Assembly: GCF_039537985.1 (NCBI RefSeq)
Contig: NZ_BAABBN010000004.1
Span: 496,001 to 560,000, forward strand
Length of the DNA: 64,000 bases
Direction: 5' to 3'
DNA from: Litoribacillus peritrichatus
GTDB lineage: Bacteria; Pseudomonadota; Gammaproteobacteria; Pseudomonadales; Litoribrevibacteraceae
The position numbers and the translations under genes are program-made. Below, in pieces: positions 1 through 9,527 of the stretch (position 1 is its first letter; each line of letters starts with the position of its first letter). The notes beneath the pieces were generated by a model that saw only the letters and a list, made by a program, of their open reading frames with translations, had not been told where the DNA came from and searched no databases.

Positions 1-2
1 TC

Positions 3-1037
3 GTGGTAAACCAGCTGGATGATCGTGCCGGTGAAGAACGTAAAAAGCTCAATGCGTTTATGGCATTAACCGGTGTGTTAATGCTGATCATTATTTATCT
101 TTATGCTGGTATGTATCGATCAATTCACGATACGTTGAAAGTGTTCGTGGCGAGGGCAAGGTCTGTTTCCGGTGGTAACCTGGATGCGTCTATGCCTGTG
201 GAAACTAAGGATGAAATGCGGGAATTAGCGGAGTCGTTCAACCAAATGGTTGGGCAGTTATCGCAGAACCAAAAAGATTTGGTAGAAGCTCGGAAGCTTG
301 CATCCCTTGGTCACTTAGTGGCGGGTATTGCCCATGAAATGAATACCCCTCTGGGCGTGTCTCTCACCGCAATCAGTTATTTAGAGCAGCAATACCAACA
401 CGCTAAAACTTTATTTGATGACAATAAGTTGTCGACCAAAGACTTTCACGATTTGGTCGTCGCCAATGAAGAATCGATGAGTCTGATAAAAAGGAATTTA
501 GGAAAAGCTTCCAATCTGGTGTCCACGTTTAAAATGTTGTCGGTTCAAAGTGAGCCGGAGAAATGGAACCGTCTGGAGCTGAAAGAATATTTATACGATC
601 TTCCTTCCCGTTTGGATTTGGCCAAAGAGTTAGATGATCGCATTGTCATTTCATGTTCGGATAATATTTCTTTGTATGTGGATGAGGAGCGGTTAACGAC
701 GCTGTTTTCTGTGCTCATCAATAATGCCTTCACCCATGGTTACATGTCCGACGACAGTGGTGAGGTCATTATTACTGCAAAACTGGAGGGTGAAAAAGTA
801 TTTGTTTCCGTTGAAGATCATGGTCGAGGCGTTGATGAGCAGCTGGCTGAGCAGATCTTCGATCCATTTGTGACCACTACCCGTAATCAGGGCGCTGCTG
901 GCCTTGGCTTACACATAGCTTACAACATTGTATCTCAGGCACTGTTTGGGCAAATCAAATGCGTTTCCAAGTTAGGTCGGTTCACTCGTTTCGAAATTAC
1001 CATGCCGATTGATTTCAGAGAAACCGATTCAAAATAA
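3..1037 (+). CDS. Membrane sensor histidine kinase, 5' truncated by window edge
   Basis: Visible part is 344 residues and the frame is open at the window edge, so the true start and probably a periplasmic sensor domain lie upstream. In order: a membrane helix (about residues 18-38), a HAMP linker, a HisKA helix with the H-box IAHEMNTP (about residue 110), and a HATPase_c domain with the N-box (NNAFTHGY), G1 (EDHGRG) and G2 (GAAGLGLHIAYNIV) motifs. It should autophosphorylate on the H-box histidine and pass phosphate to a response regulator. No regulator gene follows, so the partner is upstream or elsewhere. The kinase assignment is secure; the signal is unknown. Confidence 0.9.
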   Translation: MVNQLDDRAGEERKKLNAFMALTGVLMLIIIYLYAGMYRSIHDTLKVFVARARSVSGGNLDASMPVETKDEMRELAESFNQMVGQLSQNQKDLVEARKLASLGHLVAGIAHEMNTPLGVSLTAISYLEQQYQHAKTLFDDNKLSTKDFHDLVVANEESMSLIKRNLGKASNLVSTFKMLSVQSEPEKWNRLELKEYLYDLPSRLDLAKELDDRIVISCSDNISLYVDEERLTTLFSVLINNAFTHGYMSDDSGEVIITAKLEGEKVFVSVEDHGRGVDEQLAEQIFDPFVTTTRNQGAAGLGLHIAYNIVSQALFGQIKCVSKLGRFTRFEITMPIDFRETDSK

Positions 1038-1092
1038 ATCAGAACTTTTTTATTGATTAGTTTGTCTATAGCTCCTTGTTACGATAAATTAC

Positions 1093-1108
1093 TTGATTGA
1101 ATGATCAA
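1093..1108. promoter_or_regulatory. Possible TetR-type operator (inverted repeat)
   Basis: Arms TTGAT (1093-1097) and ATCAA (1104-1108) are separated by 6 bases, about 58 bases before the start codon of the TetR-family gene at 1166. TetR regulators commonly bind such repeats in their own promoters. The arms are short and lie in AT-rich sequence, so this is only a candidate autoregulatory site. Confidence 0.25.
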
Positions 1109-1165
1109 TTAACTTAAATTGTTCATACTCTTTTTTAATATTTCACACATTAGAGCTCTCTAAAC

Positions 1166-1804
1166 ATGTCGAAATCCTCTGTTGGAAGACCTGCTGTATC
1201 TGACCAGAATGAAATCTCGGTCAGAGAAAGGCTATTGATGGCCGCGAAGAAATCGTTTCTGGAAGACAGCTATGAGAAGGTATCTACCCGACGAATTGCT
1301 ACGATGGCAGACACCAGTATCGCAATGATCCGGTATTACTTCGGGAACAAAGAAGGCTTGTATCAGGAATTGATTCGTACTCAATTCATCCCCATTGCTG
1401 AGCGTTTGACGGCGCTTCAGAATTCAGATGACATTGACAGTCTGGAATCCTTCTTTGAAGTGTATTACAAAACCATGGTGCCTGATCAGCAGTTTCCGCT
1501 GCTGATGATGAGAACGCTTTCTTTGCAACAAGGCCCGAGTCGAAAGTACATTTTGGATAAAATAGTTGATCCAATGCGTCATGCGATTTACAAGATTATA
1601 AAGCGCCTTCAGTTTAAGGGAAAAATAGACGCTTCTTTGGATGCTGAGATGATTGGCATCAGTATGCTGAGTATGGCAGTGATGCCGATGCTGGCTAAAA
1701 GTGTGTTTGAGTACCATAAAGGGGTCGATTTAGGTCTGGATTTTTATCTGGAACTGGCGAAGCACAATGGCCAGATATTACAAACTGGCTTGAGAGGCCA
1801 ATAA
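1166..1804 (+). CDS. TetR/AcrR-family transcriptional regulator
   Basis: The 212-residue protein has a TetR-type N-terminal helix-turn-helix (about residues 20-70, with IRYYFGNKEGLYQELI at the recognition helix and following turn) and a C-terminal ligand and dimer domain of normal size. It probably represses transcription and is released by a small molecule that cannot be predicted from sequence. It stands alone: 128 bases after a sensor kinase, and followed by its own hairpin terminator at 1881. No target gene is obvious nearby, so it may act only on itself or at a distant locus. Confidence 0.88.
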   Translation: MSKSSVGRPAVSDQNEISVRERLLMAAKKSFLEDSYEKVSTRRIATMADTSIAMIRYYFGNKEGLYQELIRTQFIPIAERLTALQNSDDIDSLESFFEVYYKTMVPDQQFPLLMMRTLSLQQGPSRKYILDKIVDPMRHAIYKIIKRLQFKGKIDASLDAEMIGISMLSMAVMPMLAKSVFEYHKGVDLGLDFYLELAKHNGQILQTGLRGQ

Positions 1805-1880
1805 AGCCTCTCTCAGAATAACGGGGCTTATGGCGTTTTCATGGCGTCCTGAGCGACCATCTCCGGTAATGATAATTAAA

Positions 1881-1906
1881 CAGGGAAGTTATGTTCCCTG
1901 CTTTTT
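1881..1906 (+). terminator. Rho-independent terminator of the TetR gene
   Basis: A perfect 7-bp stem CAGGGAA/TTCCCTG with a 6-base loop is followed by CTTTTTG. It lies about 76 bases after the TetR stop codon and points in the same direction. Confidence 0.75.
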
Positions 1907-2051
1907 GCATTTGGTATGCCTGTTCGATTTCAGTGCTCGAACGTGATCCGGCTTTCAGTCTACAATAGTTTCAGTGAGTGTCTGATTTTCGAGCTTTCGA
2001 GCTTTGGAATCTGTGGGTGCGAGGAGACTGATTTGAGGAGGGAAGGTTCAG

Positions 2052-2858
2052 TTGGGTAAAGCAAAGGTTTCCAGGAGGATGATGGACTTTGTGGTCGTGC
2101 TACTGGGCTGGCTTTGGCTGGCGGTGGTAAATGCAGAAACGATTGAAGACCCGATTTTATTGGTAACAGAAGCCTGGCCGCCTTATGTGTATGAAGTAAA
2201 CGGGCAGTCTCAAGGTTTTGATTGGGAGACCAGTCAGCATCTTCTCAAAGTTATGGGTTATCAGCCGACACTGAAGTTTCTGCCTTGGAAACGAGCCGTG
2301 AAAATGGTTGAGGCCGGGAAGGCGGCTGCGTTATTGGGGGTGATTTACACGCCTGAGCGAGACGCTTTTATGATGTACCCTAAAGAACACCTTTCTTTGA
2401 CCGAAAGTACGCTGTTTGTAAAATCCCGGGAACCGTTTATTTATGATTCGTTAGCGTCTTTGGCGGGGTTATCGATAGGAATTCAGTCCGGTTATGTATA
2501 TTCCAAAGCGTTTTCTGAAAGCACTTTGTTTAAGCGTGAGCCGGCGGGCACGATGGCCAGAAATTTTCAGATGCTGAATCTTGGTCGAGTAGACTTGGTG
2601 ATGGCAAATCGATATGTAGGCTTGCATACTCTGAAACAAATGGGATTAACCGGTATTGTTCCTTCTGAAGCGTCGGTCTCTTCGGGAAAAGTGTACATCG
2701 CGTTCAGTCGTGCTCATCGGGCGGTTGAACGTGTAGAGGAATTTGACCGACGGCTGAAAGCCTTTAAAACCAGCGAGGCTTATCAAGCCATTATGAAAAA
2801 GTACTTAGTTCAGGAGGAGGGCAGGGTTAACAAGTTATTGCCTGTTAACCCTGACTAG
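2052..2858 (+). CDS. Periplasmic solute-binding protein (SBP_bac_3-like)
   Basis: A signal peptide (hydrophobic stretch about residues 11-25, ending VVNAET) precedes a family-3 solute-binding fold of about 240 residues with typical stretches (WPPYVYEVNGQSQGFDWE near the start, TPERDAFMMYPKEHL, GRVDLVMANRYVGL). It resembles the stand-alone amino-acid-binding-like proteins common in marine gammaproteobacteria. No permease or ATPase is adjacent, so it may serve a distant transporter or a sensor. The TTG start was chosen because a strong GGAGGGAAGG sits 5 bases upstream; the two in-frame ATGs at 2079 and 2082 directly abut an AGGAGG, too close to use it. It converges on the SulP gene. Confidence 0.8.
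   Translation: MGKAKVSRRMMDFVVVLLGWLWLAVVNAETIEDPILLVTEAWPPYVYEVNGQSQGFDWETSQHLLKVMGYQPTLKFLPWKRAVKMVEAGKAAALLGVIYTPERDAFMMYPKEHLSLTESTLFVKSREPFIYDSLASLAGLSIGIQSGYVYSKAFSESTLFKREPAGTMARNFQMLNLGRVDLVMANRYVGLHTLKQMGLTGIVPSEASVSSGKVYIAFSRAHRAVERVEEFDRRLKAFKTSEAYQAIMKKYLVQEEGRVNKLLPVNPD
2822..2853. terminator. Hairpin at convergent gene ends
   Basis: An 11-bp perfect inverted repeat (CAGGGTTAACA / TGTTAACCCTG, 10-base loop) lies inside the last codons of the solute-binding protein gene, just before its stop, and faces the end of the SulP gene. There is no T-run, so factor-independent termination is uncertain. It may instead protect both mRNA 3' ends. Confidence 0.45.
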
Positions 2859-2878
2859 TTTCAACGACCTGCTGGATG

Positions 2879-4411
2879 TTAAGCCAGCTTGTCTGTGGCT
2901 ACATGGTAATTCGGATCTTCCAGAACATTTGCTTCAACCATATCACCCGCTTTGCTAAGTAGAATCTTACATTCCGGACTTAAGTGGCGAAGGTGCAGTT
3001 TTTTGCCTGCTTTGATGTAACGTTCTGCCAGCGTGTCCAATGCTTCAATACCTGAGTGGTCTGAAACGCGGGAGTGCTGAAAATCAATGATGACATCATC
3101 CGGGTCTTTCTTTGGATCGAACAGTTCCAGGAAGTTAGCCACAGAACCGAAAAAGATAGGGCCGTGTAGCTTGTAGACTCGGCTGCCTTCCTGATCTTCT
3201 GTGTCCACATAAATGTGTTTGGCATGTTCCCACGCGAATACCAGTGCAGAAACAATCACGCCGACAATCACCGCGATGGCCAGGTCGGTGGCAACTGTTA
3301 CGCCGGAAACCAGCACGATCACAAACGCATCCTGCTTAGGGATCTTACGCATGATGCGGAAGCTGGACCATTCAAATGTACCAATCACAACCATGAACAT
3401 AACACCGATCAGAGCCGCAACCGGGATTTGTTCGATCAGATCGGACGCAACCAAAATGTAAAGTAAAAGGAATACAGCGCCGGTGATGCCTGACAGGCGG
3501 CCGCGACCCCCTGAGTTTACGTTGATCATGCTTTGGCCGATCATCGCACAACCGCCCATGCCACCGAAGAAGCCTGTAGTGACGTTTGCTGCACCTTGAG
3601 CGATACATTCTTTATTGCCTCGACCGCGAGTTTCGGTCAATTCATCAATCAAACTAAGCGTCAGCAGGCTTTCGATCAAACCAATAGCGGCAAGAATGAA
3701 TGCGTACGGAAGAATGATGTACAGTGTTTCCAGGTTCAGCGGAACCATAGGAATATGGAACTCAGGCAGCCCACCACCAATAGAAGCAACATCGCCGACG
3801 GTTTTGGTGTTTAAATCCAGACCGATTACGGCTAAAGAAACTGCAATAATCGCAACCAGGGATGACGGTACAGCAGTCGTTAGCTTAGGCAGGAAATGGA
3901 TGATGAACATGGTGATGGCAATCAAACCAAGCATCATGTAGAGCATACTGCCTTCCATCCATTCCATGTTGCCCGTGTCCGGGTTGGCAACCTGAAACTG
4001 TCCGAGTTGAGCAAGGAAGATAACGATCGCCAGGCCGTTCACAAAGCCGAGCATTACGGGGTGGGGAACCATGCGAATGAATTTGCCGAGCTTAAATATA
4101 CCTGCTGCTACCTGAATTATTCCCATCAGAACGACGGTGGCAAACAAGTACTCTACGCCGTGCTGGCTTACAAGTGACACCATCACAACAGCAAGTGCAC
4201 CGGTTGCACCAGAAATCATGCCAGGACGGCCACCAAAAACAGCGGTAATTAAACCGACGAAGAAAGCTGCGTACAGACCTACTAAAGGTTCTACGCCTGC
4301 AACAAAAGCGAATGCAACCGCTTCCGGTACAAGAGCAAGAGAAACGGTCAATCCCGAAAGAAAGTCGTTCTTTGCGTTGGCAGGGGTGAATTTATTAATC
4401 AGAGAAAACAT
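2879..4411 (-). CDS. SulP-family inorganic anion transporter with STAS domain
   Basis: The 510-residue inner-membrane protein has about 10-14 hydrophobic segments, the SulP signatures near the N-terminus (LVPEAVAFAFVAGVEPLVGLYAAF) and in the core (GGMGGCAMIGQSMINVNSGG), and a C-terminal cytosolic STAS domain (about residues 415-500). SulP proteins carry sulfate, bicarbonate or other anions. The bacterial BicA-like and sulfate-permease-like branches cannot be told apart here, so the substrate is open. The ATG start has an AAAAGG ribosome site. The gene is alone, with 560 bases to the divergent aconitase paralogue. Confidence 0.9.
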   Translation of the reverse strand: MFSLINKFTPANAKNDFLSGLTVSLALVPEAVAFAFVAGVEPLVGLYAAFFVGLITAVFGGRPGMISGATGALAVVMVSLVSQHGVEYLFATVVLMGIIQVAAGIFKLGKFIRMVPHPVMLGFVNGLAIVIFLAQLGQFQVANPDTGNMEWMEGSMLYMMLGLIAITMFIIHFLPKLTTAVPSSLVAIIAVSLAVIGLDLNTKTVGDVASIGGGLPEFHIPMVPLNLETLYIILPYAFILAAIGLIESLLTLSLIDELTETRGRGNKECIAQGAANVTTGFFGGMGGCAMIGQSMINVNSGGRGRLSGITGAVFLLLYILVASDLIEQIPVAALIGVMFMVVIGTFEWSSFRIMRKIPKQDAFVIVLVSGVTVATDLAIAVIVGVIVSALVFAWEHAKHIYVDTEDQEGSRVYKLHGPIFFGSVANFLELFDPKKDPDDVIIDFQHSRVSDHSGIEALDTLAERYIKAGKKLHLRHLSPECKILLSKAGDMVEANVLEDPNYHVATDKLA

Positions 4412-4843
4412 TGTGTGCCTTTTGTGACATGAACCTATACCCGCTCAGTTGAGTTAACTGACTGACTATATTCGCCATGGTTTATTTGGTTAAAAATCGC
4501 GCGGTATTCTATCAAATTAATCCATTGTCAGACAGAGGCGAACCCTCTTTGGTGACAAGAAAAATCAGCCAATCAAGAAACTCCAACATGAATGAGGCAA
4601 TACATTGAGTGATTCTTTCAAATAAACGCAATCTGAGGTCATGCATTGTGCTCAGTTTGGTAAAGACGGTAATCTTCCCCCTTTTTTAATAGCCAACGGG
4701 AAAGAAAACCCAAAACAGTGCAAATTGAAAGTCGCCAGATATCCTTGCCCTTTCTTTGTACACTTTTACCCATATTCATGAAATGAATAGCGAATATAAT
4801 CAGGATTTCCTACATTTATAGCTAAAAATCCGTCGGCTTGCCT

Positions 4844-4872
4844 TTAACTTATAGGGGGACCTAACCTATAAT
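4844..4872 (+). promoter_or_regulatory. Candidate sigma-70 promoter of the aconitase paralogue
   Basis: A consensus -10 TATAAT (4867-4872) lies 17 bases after TTAACT (4844-4849), a weak -35. The segment also holds an inverted repeat TTATAGG (4849-4855) / CCTATAA (4865-4871) overlapping the -10, which could be a repressor site. This would give a leader of about 90 bases. The remainder of 4412-4843 shows no convincing gene. Confidence 0.45.
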
Positions 4873-4892
4873 TCGCCCGATAATTTTTTAGG

Positions 4893-4939
4893 GGAGCCCC
4901 GCGTGCTCCTGGCCAGTGACCGGAAAACATAATGGTCAC
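4893..4939 (+). other. Structured 5' leader of the aconitase paralogue
   Basis: Two hairpins sit between the candidate promoter and the ORF: GGAGC/GCTCC (4893-4909, 7-base loop) and GTGACC/GGTCAC (4916-4939, 12-base loop). They could control translation or stability. I do not recognise a riboswitch class, and there is no T-run for a terminator. Confidence 0.4.
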
Positions 4940-4970
4940 GGAATAACTTGATGTTGAGTGAGATATTCAG

Positions 4971-7757
4971 ATGAGCTTGTATTCAGATTACCTAGCAGAG
5001 ATTGAGGTTCGTAAAGCGGATCTTGGCCTAAACCCGAAACCGATCGATAGCGCTGAATTGCTATCTGAAATCATTGCCCAGATCAAAGACACTGGCAATG
5101 CAGAGCGCGAAGCGTCTCTGAACTTCTTCATCTACAACACGCTACCTGGTACTACGCCAGCAGCGGGTGTTAAAGCGGCTTTCCTAAAAGACATCGTTCT
5201 AGGTAAAGAGACTGTTGCTGAAATCTCTCCTGAGTTCGCACTTGAGCAATTGTCTCACATGAAAGGCGGTCCTTCTGTTGAAGCACTTTTGGATATTGCG
5301 CTTTCTGACGACGCTAACTCTAAAGCGGCTGGCGAAGTTCTAAAAACTCAAGTATTCCTATACGACGCTGACACAGCTCGTCTAGCGGACGCTTTCAAAG
5401 CTGGCAACGCCATTGCTAAAGACATCCTGGAAAGCTATGCCAACGCTGAGTTCTTCACTAAGCTTGACGACATCCCTGAGAAAATCGAGGTTGTAACTTA
5501 CATCGCTGCAGAAGGTGATATCTCTACTGACCTTCTTTCTCCAGGTAACCAGTCTCACTCTCGTGCAGACCGTGAATTGCACGGCCAGTGCATGATCACA
5601 CCTGAAGCTCAACAAGAAATCGTTGAACTAGGTAAGAAACACCCGAACGCCAAAGTGATGCTAATCGCTGAAAAAGGCACCATGGGTGTAGGTTCTTCTC
5701 GTATGTCTGGTGTGAACAACGTTGCACTATGGGCGGGTGAGAAAACTTCTCCATACATTCCATTCGTAAACAACAAACCAGTTGTTGCGGGTACTAACGG
5801 TATCGCTCCTATCTTCCTAACCACAGTTGGTGTAACTGGTGGTATCGGTCTTGACCTTAAAAACTGGGTTAAGAAAGTAGACGCTGACGGTAACGTAGTA
5901 ACTGACGCGAACGGCGACGCTGTACTAGAAGAGAAATTCTCTGTTGCTACTGGTACTGTTCTTACTATCGACACTAAAGCTAAGAAGCTTTACAACGGTA
6001 GCGAAGAGTTGACTGACATTGCAGACGCGTTCACTCCGCAAAAAGTTGAATTCATGAAAGCCGGCGGTTCTTACGCTGTAACTTTCGGTAAGAAACTACA
6101 AACGTTCGCTGCTGAAACGCTAGGTGTTACTGCGCCTGTTGTTTACGCTGCGTCCAAAGAGATTTCTCACGAAGGTCAAGGCCTAACTGCTGTTGAAAAA
6201 ATCTTCAACCGTAATGCAGTGGGTGTTGCTTCTGAAACGCCTCTACACACTGGTTCTGACGTTCGCGTTAAAGTGAACATCGTTGGTTCTCAGGACACGA
6301 CTGGTCCTATGACTTGTCAGGAACTGGAAGCTATGGCTGCTTCTACTATTTCTCCAAGTGTTGATGGTGCTTTCCAATCTGGTTGTCACACTGCATCTGT
6401 ATGGGACAACAAAGCTAAGGCAAACACGCCTAAGCTAATGGCATTCATGAACGCATTCGGCGTAATCACTGCACGTGACCCGAAAGGCGTTTACCACTCA
6501 ATGACAGACGTAATCCACAAAGTATTGAACGACATCACTGTTGATGATCGTGCAATCATCATTGGTGGTGACTCTCACACTCGTATGTCTAAAGGTGTAG
6601 CCTTCGGTGCTGACTCCGGTACAGTTGCAATCGCTCTAGCTACTGGTGAGTGTGCAATGCCAATCCCTGAGTCTGTAAAAGTTACTTTTAAAGGTAACAT
6701 GAAGCCTCACATGGACTTCCGTGACATCGTACACGCGACTCAAGCTCAAATGCTTAACAAGTTCGGCGAGAACGTTTTCCAAGGTCGCGTAATTGAAGTA
6801 CAAATCGGTACGCTATTGGCTGACCAAGCGTTCACCTTTACTGACTGGACTGCAGAAATGAAAGCGAAAGCTTCAATCTGTATCTCTACTGACGAAACTT
6901 TGATTCAGTCTCTAGAGCTTGCGAAATCTCGCATCCAGATCATGATCAACAAAGGCATGGAAAACGAAGCTGGCATGCTACAAGGTCTTATCGACCTAGC
7001 AGACAAGCGTATTGCTGAAGTTAAATCTGGCGAAGCGCCTGCGCTTGCTCCGGACGACAACGCTAAGTACTTTGCTGAGCTAGTTGTTGACCTAGACGCA
7101 ATTGACGAGCCAATGATCGCTGACCCAGACGTAAACAACGAAGACGTTTCTAAGCGTTATACGCACGATGTGATCCGTCCAGCTTCTTACTACGATGGCC
7201 GTAAGGTTGACCTAGGCTTCGTTGGTTCTTGTATGGTTCACAAAGGTGACATGCAAATCATCGCTGCCATGCTACGTAACCTAGAGAAGAACGGTCCAAT
7301 CACGTTCAACGCTCCTCTGGTTGTTGCACCACCAACGTACAACATCGTTGACGAGTTAAAAGCAGAAGGCGATTGGGATATCCTATCTAAATACGCTGGT
7401 TTCACTTTCGACGACGCGCATCCAAAAGAAGCAGCTCGTACTAAGTACGAAAACATTCTGTACCTAGAGCGCCCTGGATGTAACCTATGTATGGGTAACC
7501 AAGAAAAAGCAGAAGCAGGTGATACTGTTCTTGCTACTTCTACCCGTCTGTTCCAAGGCCGTGTTGTAGAAGACACTGCTGAGAAGAAAGGTGAGTCTCT
7601 ACTAGGTTCTACGCCAATGGTTGTTCTTTCTACTATCCTAGGTCGTTTCCCGACTCTAGAAGAGTACAAAGCAGCGGTTGAAGGTATCCACCTAACTTCT
7701 TTCGCGCCGCCTGCTGAAGATCTAGCACGTCCACAGATTCCTCTGAAAGCTGTATAA
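4971..7757 (+). CDS. Aconitate hydratase B-like, divergent second AcnB (928 aa)
   Basis: All AcnB parts are present: an N-terminal HEAT-like domain (about 1-155), the swivel domain (about 165-380, ISTDLLSPGNQSHSRADREL, GVGSSRMSGVN) and the catalytic core. Cluster cysteines are C754 (GSCMVH), C837 and C840 (PGCNLCMGNQ), with SQDTTGPMT and GGDSHTRMSKG also conserved. It is about 60 residues longer than canonical AcnB and resembles the long AcnB subgroup. Expected reaction: citrate/isocitrate interconversion, possibly 2-methyl-cis-aconitate hydration. The leucine codon CTA is very frequent (roughly 40% of the first 28 leucines), unlike canonical acnB in this window, so either very high expression or foreign origin is possible. 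The gene is monocistronic with its own terminator. Confidence 0.93.
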   Translation: MSLYSDYLAEIEVRKADLGLNPKPIDSAELLSEIIAQIKDTGNAEREASLNFFIYNTLPGTTPAAGVKAAFLKDIVLGKETVAEISPEFALEQLSHMKGGPSVEALLDIALSDDANSKAAGEVLKTQVFLYDADTARLADAFKAGNAIAKDILESYANAEFFTKLDDIPEKIEVVTYIAAEGDISTDLLSPGNQSHSRADRELHGQCMITPEAQQEIVELGKKHPNAKVMLIAEKGTMGVGSSRMSGVNNVALWAGEKTSPYIPFVNNKPVVAGTNGIAPIFLTTVGVTGGIGLDLKNWVKKVDADGNVVTDANGDAVLEEKFSVATGTVLTIDTKAKKLYNGSEELTDIADAFTPQKVEFMKAGGSYAVTFGKKLQTFAAETLGVTAPVVYAASKEISHEGQGLTAVEKIFNRNAVGVASETPLHTGSDVRVKVNIVGSQDTTGPMTCQELEAMAASTISPSVDGAFQSGCHTASVWDNKAKANTPKLMAFMNAFGVITARDPKGVYHSMTDVIHKVLNDITVDDRAIIIGGDSHTRMSKGVAFGADSGTVAIALATGECAMPIPESVKVTFKGNMKPHMDFRDIVHATQAQMLNKFGENVFQGRVIEVQIGTLLADQAFTFTDWTAEMKAKASICISTDETLIQSLELAKSRIQIMINKGMENEAGMLQGLIDLADKRIAEVKSGEAPALAPDDNAKYFAELVVDLDAIDEPMIADPDVNNEDVSKRYTHDVIRPASYYDGRKVDLGFVGSCMVHKGDMQIIAAMLRNLEKNGPITFNAPLVVAPPTYNIVDELKAEGDWDILSKYAGFTFDDAHPKEAARTKYENILYLERPGCNLCMGNQEKAEAGDTVLATSTRLFQGRVVEDTAEKKGESLLGSTPMVVLSTILGRFPTLEEYKAAVEGIHLTSFAPPAEDLARPQIPLKAV

Positions 7758-7805
7758 TATTGCTTTAGAGTCTGGCGTCGGTAACGACGTCTGAATCTGA
7801 AAAAC

Positions 7806-7842
7806 AAAAGCCCAAACAATGAAAGTTGTTTGGGCTTTTTTG
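7806..7842 (+). terminator. Rho-independent terminator after the aconitase paralogue
   Basis: The stem AGCCCAAACAA / TTGTTTGGGCT has a 6-base loop, preceded by an A-run and followed by TTTTTT. It is a strong, possibly bidirectional terminator. The 270 bases between it and the next gene show nothing else I can support. Confidence 0.9.
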
Positions 7843-8112
7843 TGTTTGGCATTTATTGAGGCCTTGTTCTGGCTGAGACCTATTCTTTTGACCGATTTTC
7901 TAGTGATTCCCCGTATTTTCTGAGATTTAATGTAAAGTCTTGAGGATTGTGAGGTGATAGACTGGGTGCTTTCTTATGGTGACTGTTTGCTTTATTTTGG
8001 GTCCATTCCACAGAGCGTTCAAGAAGTGGGAGGGTTACGCTGGGGGATTATCGTAAAGGTTCAAAGCAATAATAAACAAGGGAGTCATTATGTGGCACTT
8101 CTTTATTATTGA

Positions 8113-8724
8113 TTACAAATCTGAGGAGAACAGTTTTTTAAGTTTTTTAAATTCATTGGACGAGTTATTCTTTTCCCTGTTTGTCTTTTTATAGCAGTTC
8201 ATCCAGTCTTGGGCTTCCTGGCCTGAAAGTGTTCCTTTTTCTTTGTTACAGTGTTGTTTTTTGTATGATGACGTACGGTTATTAATAGTGAGTAATTCTT
8301 TATATCTCTTCTTTAATTGATTAATTTCGTTCTCTTTTTTTCTTAGTTGAGACTTTGAGAAGTTAACAATGCACTTTAGCTCTTCTTCATAATCTGAATT
8401 CTTCGTTGTTTGGTTTGAATTGAGGTTCTCTTTTGCAACAAGTCCAGCTCTTTTTACTGAGATTAGATAGTCGATACTGGAAGATCTGTTCAACGATATG
8501 GGGGAGCTTCCGCAGTAATAGTAGCCATTTATCTTTCTTGCTCTGAATCGAGAACTGGAGTTGTAATCTAATTCCTGCGTTTGATTTTTTGGACTTTGAT
8601 TAGAAGGAGGTGTTTGTGTGAAGTGTGTCACACCATTCTTATCTGTCCATTTATATAGCCCGGAGTAAGACTTTTCTGTTGTTATAATGCAAATCAAAAC
8701 AAGGAGGTAGAATAAGTGTTTCAT
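8113..8724 (-). CDS. Secreted DUF4124-domain protein
   Basis: A 203-residue protein with a signal peptide (about 1-20) followed at once by a DUF4124 motif (GLYKWTDKNGVTHFTQTPP, about residues 22-40), then a polar lysine-rich region predicted partly coiled coil (about 118-150). DUF4124 proteins are small periplasmic or secreted gammaproteobacterial proteins of unknown function. It is divergent from the next gene, and the two coding regions overlap by 9 bases at their starts. Base composition is AT-rich relative to neighbours. No function can be assigned. Confidence 0.75.
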   Translation of the reverse strand: MKHLFYLLVLICIITTEKSYSGLYKWTDKNGVTHFTQTPPSNQSPKNQTQELDYNSSSRFRARKINGYYYCGSSPISLNRSSSIDYLISVKRAGLVAKENLNSNQTTKNSDYEEELKCIVNFSKSQLRKKENEINQLKKRYKELLTINNRTSSYKKQHCNKEKGTLSGQEAQDWMNCYKKTNREKNNSSNEFKKLKKLFSSDL

Positions 8725-9522
8725 AACAAATTTTATAGGTTGGTTATTATTACGTTCTCGTTAATTATGTCGGCTGTTATATCACAAGGTGTGAATGCAG
8801 GTGTATATAAATGGGTTGATGAGAATGGAAAAGTTCATTATGGAAATGTACCAGGATCAGCTTCTGCAAAATCAGTGATGGTTCAAGAATCTAATAAAAA
8901 GAAAAGTTCAGGAGACCGTAATCAAAGAGTGAGCGGGCGTTGGTATGCTAAAAAGAACTCTTATGTCACTCTTAAGTATGTGTTTAATTACGACAAGTTC
9001 TTCCTATTTGAATATATTTCAAACGGAAGCAGTTACAGATCAAGAGAGATTGGCAAAGGAAAGCTGTCTCAAAGTAAAAATATTCTTGAATTGACCTACT
9101 TCGAACATTTCACAGATAAAGAGAAGCTGGATACTGTTGAGCGATATGAAATTGTCTCGAATTCCAATAATAGTTTGGTATTACTGTCTGAAAATTTTAA
9201 AGAAATGCATTTAAAGAGAACGTCAAGTCAGGGTAATCAGTCCCAAGATATTAAAGGAACGTGGCGTTTTGGCAATTTGCTCTATGAGTTCGAAGGTTCA
9301 CAGTTTTTGGTTAAGAACAGCAGCAAGCTTATTCAGGTCGGAAGTTGGAAAATGCAGGATCCAAAAATGACTTTGGATTATGTAGCTGATTTTGTAAAAC
9401 CAGTTGATCATAGGCAAGGAAAAACGAAAACCTGGATCAAGAAGTTTGTGAATTACAACTCAATGGGCTTTGTAAGTCAGGATACAGGTGAGACGTTAAA
9501 CTTTGTTAGGGTTGCGGAGTAA
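8716..9522 (+). CDS. Secreted DUF4124-domain protein
   Basis: A 268-residue protein with a signal peptide ending near VNAGV (about residue 30) and a DUF4124 motif (YKWVDENGKVHYGNVP), followed by two beta-rich repeats of similar layout (GRWYAKKN... and GTWRFGNLL...), each resembling a lipocalin-like or cell-wall-associated beta domain. The GTG start is set by AAGGAGG at 8701-8707; this ribosome site lies inside the opposite-strand gene. It is followed after 5 bases by another DUF4124 gene, so the two form an operon. Function unknown. Confidence 0.78.
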   Translation: MFHNKFYRLVIITFSLIMSAVISQGVNAGVYKWVDENGKVHYGNVPGSASAKSVMVQESNKKKSSGDRNQRVSGRWYAKKNSYVTLKYVFNYDKFFLFEYISNGSSYRSREIGKGKLSQSKNILELTYFEHFTDKEKLDTVERYEIVSNSNNSLVLLSENFKEMHLKRTSSQGNQSQDIKGTWRFGNLLYEFEGSQFLVKNSSKLIQVGSWKMQDPKMTLDYVADFVKPVDHRQGKTKTWIKKFVNYNSMGFVSQDTGETLNFVRVAE

Positions 9523-9527
9523 GTGAA

